A stretch of DNA of 64,000 nt from Planoprotostelium fungivorum (GCA_003024175.1 MDYQ01000097.1:30423-94422), one strand, 5' to 3'. Numbered from the stretch's first letter, positions 32,686 to 45,935 are shown. Notes: a model not told the origin generated them from the letters alone. Numbers and translations: made by a program.

Positions 32686-35600
32686 ATGATCGAGTTCGAG
32701 ATACCTCTTCGTCCAGAGGATCTATCGACACATTCGACGAAACATGAATACCATGTCACGAAAGAAACGAGAGTAGAGGGTATGAGTGAAGGACAGATGA
32801 ACAAGCTGATTGATCAATTGGCACTGAAATTAAAAAAGGAGGCAGCACTCTCCATCACAGATCATGAACAGTTTGATCCATTATGGAGTCTGCTGAGGTG
32901 TGATCCACCATGATCCAATTGTCACCGTCTGATGTTCACACAGTAAACTCACCGATGTCGCTCAATATCCCGATGTGTTGGAACGATTATACAACCTCCT
33001 CTTTTCGAGCACTAAGTCAACATTAGAGGCCAACAAAGTGGCCGAGAGAGAAAAGGACGCAGGAGACTGCGACACCCTCCGTAATGCACTCAAGATGTAC
33101 GTCTTCTTCTTACACTGGTTCCTCACGTCTGCGAAAAAACTGCCATCCACCGCTGCAGGTGCTCTAAAGAAGAAGGTATTCTCATCTCTTCACGTCCCAT
33201 CTCATCATGTTCACACCACACAGAGAGGACCAAAGTCGAAAGAGGCTCCGGAACAAGGAAGAAGTTGGGAGACCGAAGGACAGAAGGAAAGCATCCTGGC
33301 CACTCTCATCTCCATCTTGGATCTCAAAGTTCACAACCTGTGGCGACACGATGTACCTGAGGAATCGTTTCTCCTCCTAGTGCCCAAGATCGGATATCTC
33401 TTCATGGAGGATTCCTCGGTCAAAACCAAATCCATCCGTCTGTCCCTCAACACTCTCTTCTCCACCCTCATCGGAAGGTACGGACAGAGCGCACATGTGG
33501 CCAACTCTATGATCGAGATGATCAACAAGTACGATTACATGCCTGGACCGGCAGCCGAGATGATCGAGCACATCTACCACGAATCCCACGACAACTCTTT
33601 GTGCACCATCATCATCAGAGAGATCTCTCGCATCTCGTCGAAGGACTTGGAGAGGGACGCGAACGGCTCGAAGAACATCGCCGCCTTTCTCGTGGAATGC
33701 AGTGAGAGGATGCCCAAGCAAGTGTATCAGAACATCTCTCTGGTCATATCCCATTTGGACGGAGAGGCTTACATCATGAGGAGCGGTATCATTCAAGTCC
33801 TAGGCAACATCATCTGTAAATATCTGAACGAAGGAGATCACCTTGATGCTGCGGACTCTCTCATGGACATCTTGGAAGAGAGAACGAGGGACGTTAAGTC
33901 TTTCACTCGCTCGAAAGCTCTGCACGTGTGGGAACAATTGATCCAGTGAGTCGAAACAGATTCGACTTTATCTTATTTCCGGGCTGACGTGGTACAGAGA
34001 GAGGAAAGTTCCAGTGGAGAGGATGGAGAGAGTGTTAGATATCGCCATTGGTCGTGTACAAGACACGACGTTACACACGAGGAGAAGCGCTATCCAACTG
34101 CTGATCTGCATCATCGCATACAATCCATACTCACCCCAATTACGTCTCGCCGCCCTCGTCACTCGATACGAAGAGGAGCAGAAGAAGGTGACGTCCTTGC
34201 AGAGACGAACAAAGACTGAGACTTTGAACAGAAGGCAGCCATGACAGGAGATGATGACAACCAAGTGAGATGGAATACGAGACAGAGAGGTTCATCGTAG
34301 TACAGGAGATCGTCTCTGTCAATTTGAAGAAGCTGGAGGACATCATCACGTTCGTGGAGAAGATTCACGCTGTGACCCCGGTCATCGCACAGATCTTATC
34401 TTCGAAGAATTCGACTGAGATCCAAGATGCCATCCAGTTCTTCGTCACGTGTCACGATTTCAAGATTCAGAAGGCAACGGTGTGTCTCCCCTCTCTATCT
34501 TCTTCACATATATATCGTTATCATATATCATGCTTTATAATCTACTCATTGATACGTGCGATCACTTGTGAACGATGAAACAGTCCGGCGTTCGTAAGAT
34601 GATGTCCCTTGTATGGTCATCAGAAGCTGGAATCAAAGAGAAAGTCATCCAAGCCTGCAGGCAATTGTACATCAAAGAAAAAGCCGACGTCACCGCGAAG
34701 AACCTCATCCGGTATTGTATCATCCCCTCACACGATGTGACTCACTCTCCCCACAGCCTCACAGAAGGGTGCACTCTGGGCGAGCTGACTTGCATGGAGG
34801 AGATGGTAGCCCGAATGACCGAGGGCAAGCTCATCAGTCAGCGTGTGGTCCAATGTCTCTGGGACCTCTTCGTCATGAAGAACCACGAATCGAAGGCTGA
34901 CAGCACGAGCGCCCTCGTTGTCATCAGCATGATCGCCGCTGCCGATGCGGCATCAGTGTCCGGTCGACTCAACACTCTCGTTTCCATCGGTCTGGGGCCG
35001 AGGTGTAAGGTGAATCGAATCATCGATGTCATCCTGATGTGACGATGTCACATCGTCGATGTCATTCTGTTCTGATTACAGATAGGTGGAGGATGAGATC
35101 GGAAAGTACACTTGCATCACGTTGCAGAAGATATCGAAGGGAGAGAAGGAAGGAAAGAAGTCTTTCAGCCGAATGAAGATGACCCATCCTCTCTTCACTC
35201 GTCTGGCCGATCTGATGAACGACGATCACATGCAACACAACAATTGGTACGGATTCGCAGAGCAAGCGATCAATACGATATACAGTCTCAGCGAGAGACC
35301 CGATACGCTGGCAGCTGATATCGTGAGGGATATGGCGGCCAAGATATTCGATCTCAAAGGTGAGGTCATTTTATTTGATTTTATTGTTGAGGAGGGACAG
35401 GGAGTGAAGAAGTGCGAGAGTGCTCGCAGAAGTCATTGGGCAGATTCTTGTTCGTCTTGGGTCATATCGCTCTGAAACAATTGGTTTACATCGAAGAGAT
35501 ACAGAGTGAATTGAGGACGAGACGTGGAAACATAAGAGAGAAGAAGGTTAGACATCATCACATCATCAACATCCATCACATCATCGCATCAATCAACATC

Positions 35601-37131
35601 CATCACATCATCATTCAACATCACATCAACTATCATCGATACCGATTTAAATCAGGAGAAAGAATCAACGAGTGCCATCGAAGAAGAACTGGGAGTGCAC
35701 GCGGCAGAAGAAGAGAGAGAAGTGGAGAGGCTGCAAGAGACAGCAGAGAGGGAAGTCATCGGGAAGAATCTACTGGGCTCCTTCGGTCCATTGATTTCCA
35801 TGGTGGCAGCCAACGCGGGAGGGAATTTCAACGAGCCTTCACTACGCTCTTGTGCAGTCATGGCACTGTGCAAGTACATGTGCGTCCACTCGGAGTACTG
35901 TGATCGACACATCCAACTCTTGTTCACTATATTGGCAAACGCTCCTGAGCCCACGATCAGAGCCAACATCATCATCTCATTGGGTGAGTGTGATCTTCTG
36001 ATTCTATACCTTTCTACATCTCCATTCCACAACTGTAGATGTATATCATGCATTTCATTTCATGATTCATTCAACGATGTGAACGATATACATGTATAGA
36101 GTGACGATTCGATCCTCTGAGATATCCCACAGGAGACATCGCCATTCGATTCCCCAACCTGATGGAACCATGGACGAAGATCTTCTACCGACAACTGAAA
36201 GACGAAGACGTAGGCGTACGAAAGAACACACTGATGGTACTCACCCACCTCATCCTCAACGATATGATCAAAGTGAAGGGACAGATCTCAGACATGGCCG
36301 TCTGCTTGGAAGATCCAGAAGAGAGGATCGTTGATCTATCCAAGTTGTTCTTCATGGAGTACTCCAAGAAGGGAAATTCCATCTACAACGTCCTCCCTGA
36401 TCTCATCAGCAACCTCAGCAGCTCCCAGAGTGGAGACAGCTTCCGCAGCATCATGAAGTACCTCTTCTCTTTCATCAAGAAGGACAAGCACACGGAGAAC
36501 CTGGTGGATAAGCTGTGCCAGAGGGTGAAGGCGAGTGAGGAAGAACAGAGGAGTCACATCTTCCACTGCATGACGCTGCTCAATCTGAACGAGAAGGCCG
36601 TCAAGAAGTTGGTGGAGAACAGTAAAGTCATACGGGAGAGTATGAGTGATCCAGACGTTCAGAATTCCATCGCCAGTATTGTAGCCAAGGTAGAGGACGT
36701 TCAATCAAATGGCCTATCGATAGACACGTCACGACATACGATAGAGATCATGCACATAGATAGTGAATCGATATAGATAATAGATAACGACTGAATCCCT
36801 CTAGTGTAAGAAGAACGGAAGGTCCGAAATGAAGGCGGCCGTCAACGAGTTAAGCAACAACTTATCCCTCGAAGACGCACAACAACAAGAAGGAACGACC
36901 ATTGCATCGGAAGAGAGGAAGAAGAACACCTCCAAGAGGGGAAGGTCCACGAGGGGAAGGGGAAGGGGAGGGAAGAGGGTGACGAAGGGAAGGAAGGAAG
37001 AGAGTGAGGAGGAGGGAGAGTATCAGTCGTCGAGTGAAGAGGAGGCGAGGGTGGTGAAGGTGACCAAGGGGAAGAAGAAGAAGGAGGAGAGCAGCGAGGA
37101 AGAGTCGTCGGGGTTGGAGGATGATGAATGA
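32686..37131 (+). CDS. NCAPD2: Condensin complex subunit 1 (CND1/NCAPD2/Ycs4)
   Basis: This is a HEAT-repeat subunit of condensin I, which loops and compacts mitotic chromosomes. It starts MIEFEIPLRPEDLSTHSTKH. The conserved blocks follow the family: NALKMYVFFLHWFLTSAKK, ILATLISILDLKVHNLWRHD, SVKTKSIRLSLNTLFSTLIG, SLCTIIIREISRISSKDLER, RSGIIQVLGNIICKYLNEGD, RDVKSFTRSKALHVWEQLIQ, then VLDIAIGRVQDTTLHTRRSA with IQLLICIIAYNPYSPQLR. The C-terminal HEATs include MEPWTKIFYRQLKDEDVGVR with KNTLMVLTHLILNDMIKVKG and MAVCLEDPEERIVDLSKLFF, then YNVLPDLISNLS. The tail after 36.83 kb is low-complexity: Arg/Gly/Lys (RGRGRGGKRVTKGRK) then acidic Ser/Glu, ending SSGLEDDE. About 1,250-1,300 residues, normal for NCAPD2. 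Roughly 12 introns. It is divergent from SEH1 with an E2F-like site between. Confidence 0.93.
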
Positions 37132-37560
37132 AGTGTTGTCTCTGTTGATCGTGTGAGAAGTTTTTGAAAGTCGAATTCTCCTCTTCGTCTCAACTACGCT
37201 TTACCTTTAGAATGTCACATTTTACGCAGCCAACTTGAGTTGAGAATAGGAGATCTGGACATGGCAATAACGAGCTCCTGTTGGTATTTCTGATGGACCC
37301 GATTTCTATCAGGTAGGACGCCGAATCGGGAAATACGCGTCCGATTCACCGTGAACAGCTCGGATACGGCCCCAAGGGCTGAGTCGAAATCGTCTCTTCT
37401 TCTTTAATGCTGTCTCAAACAATCGTGAGAAGGTGGTTCGACTGAACATAGAGTTCTGGGCTAAGCATGGTACCTGTAAAGGGAACACCCAATCCACACT
37501 GAGAAACATGCGTGTTCGTACCACCCGTGAAGAATGTTCTGAACAAAAAGTAAAAGGTGA
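37132..37560. other. Intergenic between CND1 and tRNA-Ile
   Basis: This 430-bp region has no recognised gene. Immediately downstream of the tRNA on the minus strand are TTTTA and TTTTT runs (37540-37556), which fit RNA polymerase III termination. The rest shows nothing I can name. Confidence 0.5.
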
Positions 37561-37647
37561 TGCTCAATGCAGGGATCGAACCTGCGACCCCCGCGTGTCG
37601 TGGAACGTGTATTAGCACGGTGCTCTAACCAACTGAGCTAATCGAGC
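37561..37647 (-). tRNA. tRNA-Ile(AAU) with a 13-nt intron
   Basis: Read on the minus strand, the cloverleaf is complete. The acceptor GCTCGAT pairs with ATTGAGC and the discriminator is A. The D-arm is GCTC...GAGC with AGTTGGTTA in the loop. The anticodon stem CCGTG/CGCGG encloses the loop CTAATA-A with anticodon AAT. The variable loop is GGGTC, and the T-arm GCAGG-TTCGATC-CCTGC is perfect. A 13-nt insertion (cacgttccacgac) sits between positions 37 and 38, the canonical place for nuclear tRNA introns. The mature length is 74 nt. A T-rich Pol III terminator follows within a few bases. Confidence 0.95.
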
Positions 37648-37787
37648 TGATGACGAATCGCTCGCAATTTTATGGGTATACCAGACAAAATCTTGGGTTT
37701 GTAAAACTGCATAGTTGTATTATAAATAATACAACTTGGAAAACACCGAAGGACATTAACCACAACGCCTAAAAGAAGGTTCATTCA

Positions 37788-40700
37788 TTAAAATGGGTTG
37801 AAGGTGCTGCCAGTACCAAGAGGTGATAGATGGCTGACCTTATGCCACATGATAGCTTCTGACAGTGTGATGGTGGTTTCCTTATCCTCCAACACGTATT
37901 CTTGTCCGTGAATGGGCAGCTTCGATATCAAGCTGCTGATGGTCTTCTCTCGGCTTAATGGGAGAGTAGATGAGAACGCTACCACTTCGTTATATGTGTG
38001 ATTTAAATTTGTCTCTTTGGTTGTTGGTGCAGAATCTGTGGTCGGTCAGTCTCTCTCGTTGAGATGTGAATACACTCTCACTCTGATTCTTAAGATGATT
38101 TGAATATAATTCTACTGTTTGAATGAATTTTGTGTCCGTTGGCTGGTGCTGTTCGATGTACCGGCTTGTCTTTTCAGGTTCTCTGTGTAACATGTACGTC
38201 ATGTATTGTAAATCGATAAACGTGGCAATCTGTGTGTTGCCCATCTCCGCGAACAGAGTCCTATTCTATATCAATTAAACTATTGGACGAGCGGTCGATG
38301 ACCTCGTCTTATCCACCGCATAGAGTACGATGGGATAATAATTCTTCCATATCGATAACTGAGCGGCCACCAGATAAGAATAAGCCACGATCGGTTTTCG
38401 AACGCTGAGAATCTCTCAATCAACGTTCCCATTCAGCTACCAACATTACCTTTCAGTGATCAGCTTCAATTGAGCTTCGGCCAGCAGATTAATTACGTTG
38501 GCAGCCAAGGTGAAGTCCCAGCTATCTTTACCGAAGATAGAATTCAACTGCTCTAAACCGTACTGAGCCGCTCGTTCGTTCTCTCCGCTCAAGAGATAAC
38601 AGCGTATGCACTCTTCCACATTTCCCCTCGTTCGATGGCCCTCCGCTTCTTCTTGATAAGCTGAAGGTGCTCTCATGTTGGCCTGCACCGATCAGCTGAA
38701 TAAACTTGGATCATCCAGTCACCTTCGATCTGATCGTAGCCACATCCGTGGAATTCGCACGAGTAGCTCTCAATACGAGCGTGCTCATGTTTGACATCTT
38801 TCTCATTCCCCTCGTCACCTCTGCTGCCAGATTCCTGATCACATCAACGACGACATCATCAAATCGACGATAACTCACCATTCATGAAAGGTCTCGCAGC
38901 GGAAGGCGAATGATTCGACGATGTGATCGGATGGATGGATCTTGAGGGAGCGAGATAAGAGATAAGCTAATTCGATCTCGTTTCCCTTCATCAGTTTCTG
39001 CATCGCTCCTTGTCTGTCGTCCATGCTCAAGTGGCACGAGGCCGCGGCGATGGGAGACCCACAGCGGAAGAGGAAATCGGATTTGACGCCGATCATCAGC
39101 CTGACTTTGTTCTGTTTTCAATTGAGTATCTTGTAAATTTATGGTACAAATGCGGATATTGCATTGAATGTTTGGTGATGTATAATGAATCATGAAACGA
39201 TAACACGGGAATCGATGAGAGTTATCGTATCTGTCAACTTACGTCTTTCATCTCTTGGCCTTCTGGATGATCAGTGGCCTCACCAACGTCCACGTACAAT
39301 GCTTTTTGAAACGAGCTGTATCCCCCCTCCGCATCCACCTTCGACACTAGGACGGCTTCGTCCAATAGATTCCTCTCTTGATAGTACTCGATCAATCTGT
39401 CCACGCTATTCGAGGCCATCAAGAAGGGCTCGGCCACGTTGGCTAGCTCCGTCTGCTTCGTTACGAGGTGGTTGGCGTAAGAGGAAGATAAGGATCTCCA
39501 ATAGTCCATGGAGACGGCAGGGGCTACGGCGATAGCTCTCTCCCATTCACCGGCGTCGACCAACGTGTCGCAGTATTCTCTCATCATACCGAGCCGGAGG
39601 TAGAGTTCGCTGGCTTCCCTCAATCTATTTCAAGGGTTAATTTTCTTCGTTTATATATGATTATCATTCGATATCAAACTTGACATACGGTGTCCTCACT
39701 TTTCTCCTCGGTTGGCAGATTGGGCAACGTTCTTCGAGTGTTTCACGGCTTCTAGTTCTCTCGCTCTTCTCTGTGGTACGATTCAGATGGTGATGGATGA
39801 AATGGATTCACCCTTGTTTGTTGCACGAGTTGGTTGAGGGGTATCACTCCTTTCCACGGTTGTGCACTGTTCGGTCTCTCATTTAACAATTGGAATAGAT
39901 CTCTGAGGCCTTCTGGTCTCTATGAAAGTATGAGATAACGTAGAGAAGAGAAAAAGAAATAGAATCTTAAGAAGAGACGAAAGATGATTCATCATGAATT
40001 AAACCAACAAGGATCAAATCGACTCACGCAGAAGAAATCGGCCAACAATTGTGCCTTCACCAACGGCGAAGGAGCTCTCATCAGATCTTGATTCAACTTG
40101 TCCGAAGCGGGCCCACACAACCCGTGAGGCGCGTTCACCACCATGGCCCTCTCCACCGTCTGAACGAGATTCGTCAAGGACATCTGCACCAGAGCCGTCA
40201 GGCGAGGGTGAGCCACAAACTCTTCGTCTTCGAGACTCCACATCCTGACCGTCGTATCCCTCGAAGTGGAAGCGAACACGAACGGCCTGGCCCGGTGGGA
40301 GCTTAAACCGTAGACGTCTGCATGGTGGCTCTTGACGATGCGAATGCATTTACCACTCCTGACGTCCCACAACCTGATCGAAGCGTCCCAGCTACCAGAG
40401 ATGACGAGCCAGGGGATCTCTGTGCTCCATGTGATGGCCCTCACGTTTTGCGTGTGACCCGTTAAGACTTTCGTCACATCGAGTGGATTCGAAGTCTCGT
40501 TGATGCTCCAGATTCGGAGTGTCGTGTCGTCTGATCCAGAAGCGAAAACGCCGGGCAGCATGGGGGACCACACGCAGTTGAAGACTCTCGCTCTGTGTCC
40601 CTTCAACTCCACGATGGGAGAGTCGTTGCCCTGGGAGACGTCCCAGATGCGGCAGAGACCGTCTTGACATCCGGTGACGAGGAGACTCTTGTCGTTGGGT

Positions 40701-42438
40701 GCCCAATCGCAGCCGGAGGCGGCTCTGGGGTGTTTGTACCTGCGGATGACCGTTCCACTGCCGTTGAGAATGATGCTGCGTGATGGTCAGATCGTGATGA
40801 TGACCGAGGTGGATGATGATGAGGTGATCGCGATGAGATATACAATGTGTGATGATGATGGTGATGTGATGTGATGTCGACGATGAGGAGACTCACCACA
40901 ATCCGTCTTTCGAACACGTTGCGATGAGATCGTCATCGTTTCGATTCCAAGCCACCTTGTAGATGTGAAGCGTATTGAGAGACAACTTCTCTTGCAGTAC
41001 ACCCCGCGTCGTATCCCACAAGAGAGTCTTTCCTCTCGAAGTACCGGCCACGATTCGATCACCAGAATTGGACCACGAGCAGCTGTAGACGACTCCCTCG
41101 TTTCCTTGCAGCGTGTCGATGCATTTCATCTGAGACAGGTCCCACAGTTTGACCGAACCATCGAACGAAGAGGTGGCCAGTGTGTTGGGATCTTTCGGGT
41201 TGAACTGACAATCGAAGATGGTCTCGGAGTGAGCCGCCTGAGATAGAAAGTCCCATCGTCTCTTGTCGAGATTGTACACCTTATCGTGTGATCAGTTTGG
41301 TGGTCGTCTGATCATGATATGATCATGATCATCGTGATGATTGGATGATCGTGACAAAAAGATTTGATGATAAACTCCATTCTCATGAGAGATCTCACCC
41401 CCACGCATCCATCTTGAAAGGTACAGAATAGATTCGACGTCGATTGTATGAACAATATCCTCGTGCAAGGGACCTTCCTCATCTTCACAGTTTGGGTCGG
41501 TCTCGGCATGGAAACATTCCACATGTGAATGCTCCCGCTCTTACTGTCTGCAGTGAAGAACGTACCGGGGCTATTTGTGATCCAGTACAAACCGATGACT
41601 TGCCCCTGTGATTCGTACGTCTGAGCCACCGACCCGGATTGCGTGTCGAAGAGTAATATCTTTCCACTCTGGTAGGCCACGATGACGTAAGTCTCTCCCA
41701 GTGGATCCCATTGCAATTGACAGATCCCATCGTTGTCATCATCGGACGGACGAAACGTTTTGTTCGTGTTCTTCTTCATGTCGAAGAGGATCAGGTTGCC
41801 GGCTCGATCGCCAGATGCCAGACGGCTGGACTGCATAGTGTGAGATGTGTTGCATGTACGTGAAACGTGGACGTACCACTCTTGGATTCCATCGAAGGAC
41901 TTGTCCTCCGTTGCTCTGTCCGTATGAACCCAGTTTCTTCTCTGATTTGGTTTCGATGTTCCACATCTTGATGACGCCTCTGTCGTCCGAGAGGGCGAGG
42001 ATGTTCTCCTTGTGGCTACTCCATTCCATCCACAGGATGACGTTCGAACAGCTGACGGTGTGGGTCAATGTCTCTGTATCTACATTCCAGATACAGATGA
42101 TTTTCTCTAAGCTGGTGGACACCAACAGAGAGGGATCAAAAGGTGACCTTTCGTCTTCAGACTCGATGGGCTTTCGGTTTCAAGATTCACCATGCGATGG
42201 CTGTGATGCTATCTTTGTGATGGGCAATGATCCTCTCTAGCACGAAAACCTCCGGATTTGTTGTGAGACGATATAGGTAGATGCTCAGGGTCGAACAGTA
42301 CGCGATTCTTCGTCCGTGGGCAGCTACGATGCAGCGGTGCCACATCTGAGCACCTGCAGGAATAATCTGCTGTATCATGATCAAGGACAACACACATTGG
42401 TCAAAATTAATAAGGATACGACTTGCTTCTATCGACAT
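37788..42438 (-). CDS. WDR17: WD repeat-containing protein 17 (WDR17)
   Basis: This is a large two-propeller WD40 protein with an alpha-solenoid C-terminus, as in animal WDR17. The N-terminal propeller opens with GAQMWHRCIVAAHGRRIAYC and STLSIYLYRL. Later diagnostic blades are KRRWDFLSQAAHSETIFDCQ, FNPKDPNTLATSSFDGSVKL, NEGVVYSCSWSNSGDRIVAG, YKHPRAASGCDWAPNDKSLL, GHTQNVRAITWSTEIPWLVI with SGSWDASIRLWDVRSGK, and HHADVYGLSSHRARPFVFAS. The helical part has LREASELYLRLGMMREYCDT with LVDAGEWERAIAVAPAVS. The extreme C-terminus, TITLSEAIMWHKVSHLSPLG then TGSTFNPF, matches the human tail (DALMWAKVNPFSPLGTGIRLNPF) and confirms the gene end. The function is unsettled in the literature I know; its pairing with OFD1 here hints at cilia. 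The first exon is uncertain (start at 42438 or a Met nearby). Confidence 0.92.
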
Positions 42439-42624
42439 GTCAGTTGAATATAGAGAAACTATTATAGTTTCTCACCATGTCTACCACACGCTGCTATATA
42501 TTATTACCCCTCTTCAGGCCTCATGCAAAGGGAGTAAATGTGGTTTTAAATAAGGAATTGCTTTCCCTCCAAAATTGGATTTTGAGCTCGCATCTCAGCC
42601 TGGGCCCAACAGCCCAGAAACACC
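42439..42624. promoter_or_regulatory. Bidirectional promoter WDR17/OFD1
   Basis: About 186 bp lie between the divergent starts. It contains a perfect 9-bp-arm palindrome, gagaaacta-tta-tagtttctc (42453-42473), and ctgggcccaacagcccag (arms CTGGG/CCCAG) about 10 bp before the OFD1 ATG. I see no clear RFX X-box (GTNRCC-N-RGYAAC). Confidence 0.5.
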
Positions 42625-45600
42625 ATGGAGGTCCTGGATATGAAGAGGAGACTCTTCGAGATGTTTCAGACGAGCCAGATCGAGAACAGCCTGAAGGCTC
42701 AACTGCGATTGCAACTCATCCAACTCGTAAAACGACAACCGGGGGGACCTTCACAACTGAGACAGAAGAAGGACGGAGAAGAGGATAGTGTCTTATCGAT
42801 CAACGCTCTCCACAGTATCATCGTGGATTACCTTAAGCACAACTTCCTCGATTGCTCACTGGCCATCTTTCTTCCAGAGAGTGGCCTGAACGCTCAATCG
42901 ATCCTTTCGAAGCAAGACATCTTGAAGGCTCTTCACGTCCCCAAGAGTTCTAAATTCCACAAGACCGTCACAGCTCAAGGGACCACTTCGCCCGTGTTAG
43001 ACCAGATCTTTGAGAGCGTGCGACAGCTGGAAAAGGAATGTTTCGACAAAGACTGCCAGACCGATGCCCCGTCCGCTTCATTGGACAAGAAGCTTCAATC
43101 TCTGGACGAGGAGCTCGTGATGCGAACGGAGATGGAGAGATTGGAACCTGCCAAGAAGATGGAAGAGAGGATCAGAGCGTATGAGAAGGACATCAATCAG
43201 AGGTGCCAGCGAGAGGTCGAGGAAAGGATGGCTCAGTTCAGGATGACCGAATTGCAAAGGATTCAGATCGAAGAGATGAGAAAAGTTCAACAGCAGAAAG
43301 ACACGTGGCTGGAGGAACAACAGAAGAAATTTTCTGCCAAGTGAGTCAAGACGAAGTGGTTGATCGAAACTGAAGTGGTGATCAGATACGAAAAACTTCA
43401 GGAACAGGAACAAGAGTTAACCTCAAGAAGGGACGAATGGGAGAGAGTGAGTTCCACTTCAAATATGTGCGACTCAATCGTCATCAGACCATGAAGCGTG
43501 AACTGTACGAGCAGAGACAAGAGATCTTAGAGGAGATGAAGAACGTCCGAAAGAAGAACACAGAGCTTCAGAGAGAGCGAGAGCTGAACGGTAAAGAATT
43601 GGACGTGCAACTGCAAGCCATCCGCAAGAGGGAAGAAGACCTGATGCGAGAGAACCACCACCTCGAACAACAGAAGAATGATTGCAAGAGACAACTCGAT
43701 CAGATCATACGAGCTCAGGGAGAGGACAAGTACAAGGTCAACGTCGAACTGTTAAGAGAACGAGGAGAGTGGGAGACTACAATGTCACAGATGAAGCGAG
43801 AACACGACAGAGAAATGAGAGAAGCTTTGCAACTGTGGAAAACAGAGAGCGAAGGCCGCATCGAGAAACTGCAAGAGGAAATCCAGAGGATCACGAGAGA
43901 CTATGAGAAGACTTTATCTGCATCGAACGAACAGATGAGATTGGAGGAGAACCGAAGAGAGACAGAGTGGAAGAAGGAGAAGGAGCACTTGGTCATCGAA
44001 TACGCACACAAGATGACCGAGATGAAGCAACTATTGGAGAGAGAGAAGGAGAACTATCGCACGAACGAGAGGGCTCTGAAGGAGAAATACGAGAAGGAGA
44101 ACAGCGCGACGCTCTTGGCTCAAATGAGGGTCGAATCAGAATTAAGAGACGAACTACGAAAGGAAAAGGAGGAGCTGAGAAGATTGGACTGGGAGTGGAA
44201 AAATTCCGGGGAGTATCAGGGAGATAAGATGAGGCTGGAGCGACAGAGGATGAGAGGAGCGCAGTTGGAGGCAGAGGAGATCGTCCTGGAGATGAAGATG
44301 CAGTGCGACGCTAAAGTAGAGACGGTCATTCAATCGTACCAGTCGAAGATGGAAAAGCTTCAATTTGAGAGAGATCAATTGGCTGAGGAGTATGAGAGGA
44401 AGAGACAAGAGTGCGAGGAATTGCTGACAGAGAGGGAGAAATTGGTGTTGGAGCTCATACAATCGAACAAAGAAATGAGTGTCACAAGGTCGACCTCTGT
44501 TTCTGCCGTCACGAAAGGTGAATTGGAAAGAGAGGCAGAGTCTGACTCCATGAATAGTTCCAGGCCATTCTGTTTCATTTAAATCCAGCAGCATTCTCTC
44601 AAATCCGGCATCATTTCGCCCCACTGCAATCGTATCCATGCCAGTAGTAGTACCACCACCCAAAGTGAGATTGGTTCGTGATATCACATGATAATTCAAC
44701 GAAACGACAGAAGGCATTTGATGTCAGGCACACGAAATCCGCTGTAGAGATGGAGATCCATCACACGCTTGCGGAGTTGGAAGATCGAGACGAGGTGATT
44801 TCACTGCTGATCGTTTGTTTTGTTGATGTCATCAGGATCTGGAATCGGCCATGCATCGGATGCAGGAGGGAGATCCACACAAACCCATACAGTTCACTAC
44901 CTTTCAGCAGATGAAGAGAGATGCCATGTATGAGGCTCAACAACAGCCTGCCACCCACCCTCACAGCGTTCAACCAACTTACAACCCACCAACTGCACAA
45001 TTTAACCACTCTGTTGTTCCAAATGCCCATATCCAGGCTAATCTAGACCCTGTGAAAGAAGAGAGAAGTATGAGAGTGGACAATATAAAAGAAGAGGAGG
45101 AACGAAAGCAGAGAGAGCTCTCTGAAGAGCGAAGGCAACAAGAAATGAAGAGAGCAGAGGATCAGAGAAGAGAAGAAGAGAAACGAAATCAAGAGAGAGC
45201 CGAAGAACAGAAGAGAGACAGGGAAGAAAAAGAGCAACGAGAGAAAGAAGAGAGACGGAACAGGGAGGAAATTGAGAGAGAAGAGCAACGGCAGAGAGAG
45301 AAGAAGATGGAGGAAGAAAGAGAAGCGAGAGAACTGATCGAGAAGAGAGAACGGGCAGATAGAGAAGAGATGGAGAGGAGGGAGAAGAAAGAGAGGGCCG
45401 AGAGAGAAGAGATGGAAAGAATGGAGAAGAAGAAGAGACAAGAAGAGGAAGAGAGGAATCGTATCGAAGCTGAGAAACGGAGGAAGGAGAGAGAAGAACA
45501 GAGCTTAGCGGATGCAGAGAGGGACAGACAGAGGAAGAGAGAAGAAGAACAACGTCAGAAGCAATTGGAGAAGGAGAGAAAGGTGGAGATTTTAGTCATC

Positions 45601-45878
45601 ATCTCGTAACCTTACTGACGAATGAACAGGAGAGAGAAGAGAGAGAAGAAGAGGAGAGGAAGAGACAAAAGTTGATAGAGGAGAGACTGAAAGAGACACC
45701 GGAGCAGAAACAAGAAAGAGAGAGGATGGAGAGACAGATGGAACAAGCGAAAGAAAGGAGAGCAAAGGCAAAAGCAGAAGAAGAGAGGAAGAAGAGAGAA
45801 GAGGAAGCGAGGAGGAGAAAGGGATCAGATTCAGACAGCGATGATTTTTTGGACGATGATGACCTCGATGACTTGTAA
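42625..45878 (+). CDS. OFD1: OFD1 homologue, centriolar/basal-body LisH coiled-coil protein
   Basis: OFD1 caps the distal centriole and is needed for distal appendages, intraflagellar transport recruitment and ciliogenesis. The start MEVLDMKRRLFEMFQTSQIE leads into a domain matching human OFD1: SLKAQLRLQLIQLVK, then the LisH motif VLSINALHSIIVDYLKHNFL with DCSLAIFLPESGLNAQSI. The linker has KDCQTDAPSASLDKKLQSLD, corresponding to the METQT...LAEKLQLIDDQF segment of the human protein. Long coiled coils fill the rest, and the final exons (44.8-45.88 kb) are an extreme Arg/Glu/Lys-rich tract ending in the acidic SDSDDFLDDDDLDDL. Introns lie near 43344, 43440, 44515, 44670, 44795 and 45580. It is divergent from WDR17. 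The LisH part is decisive; the low-complexity tail by itself would not be. Confidence 0.9.
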
Positions 45879-45935
45879 TTAAATGTTGTAGAGACAATTT
45901 TATTCTTCACCACAATCATGACGATGATGTATAGC

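Noticed and set aside
45043-45441. Minus-strand Leu/Phe/Ser-rich ORF that looks like a membrane protein
   Set aside because: It is antisense to the Arg/Glu/Lys-rich tail of OFD1; the apparent hydrophobicity is a by-product of the GA-rich coding strand.
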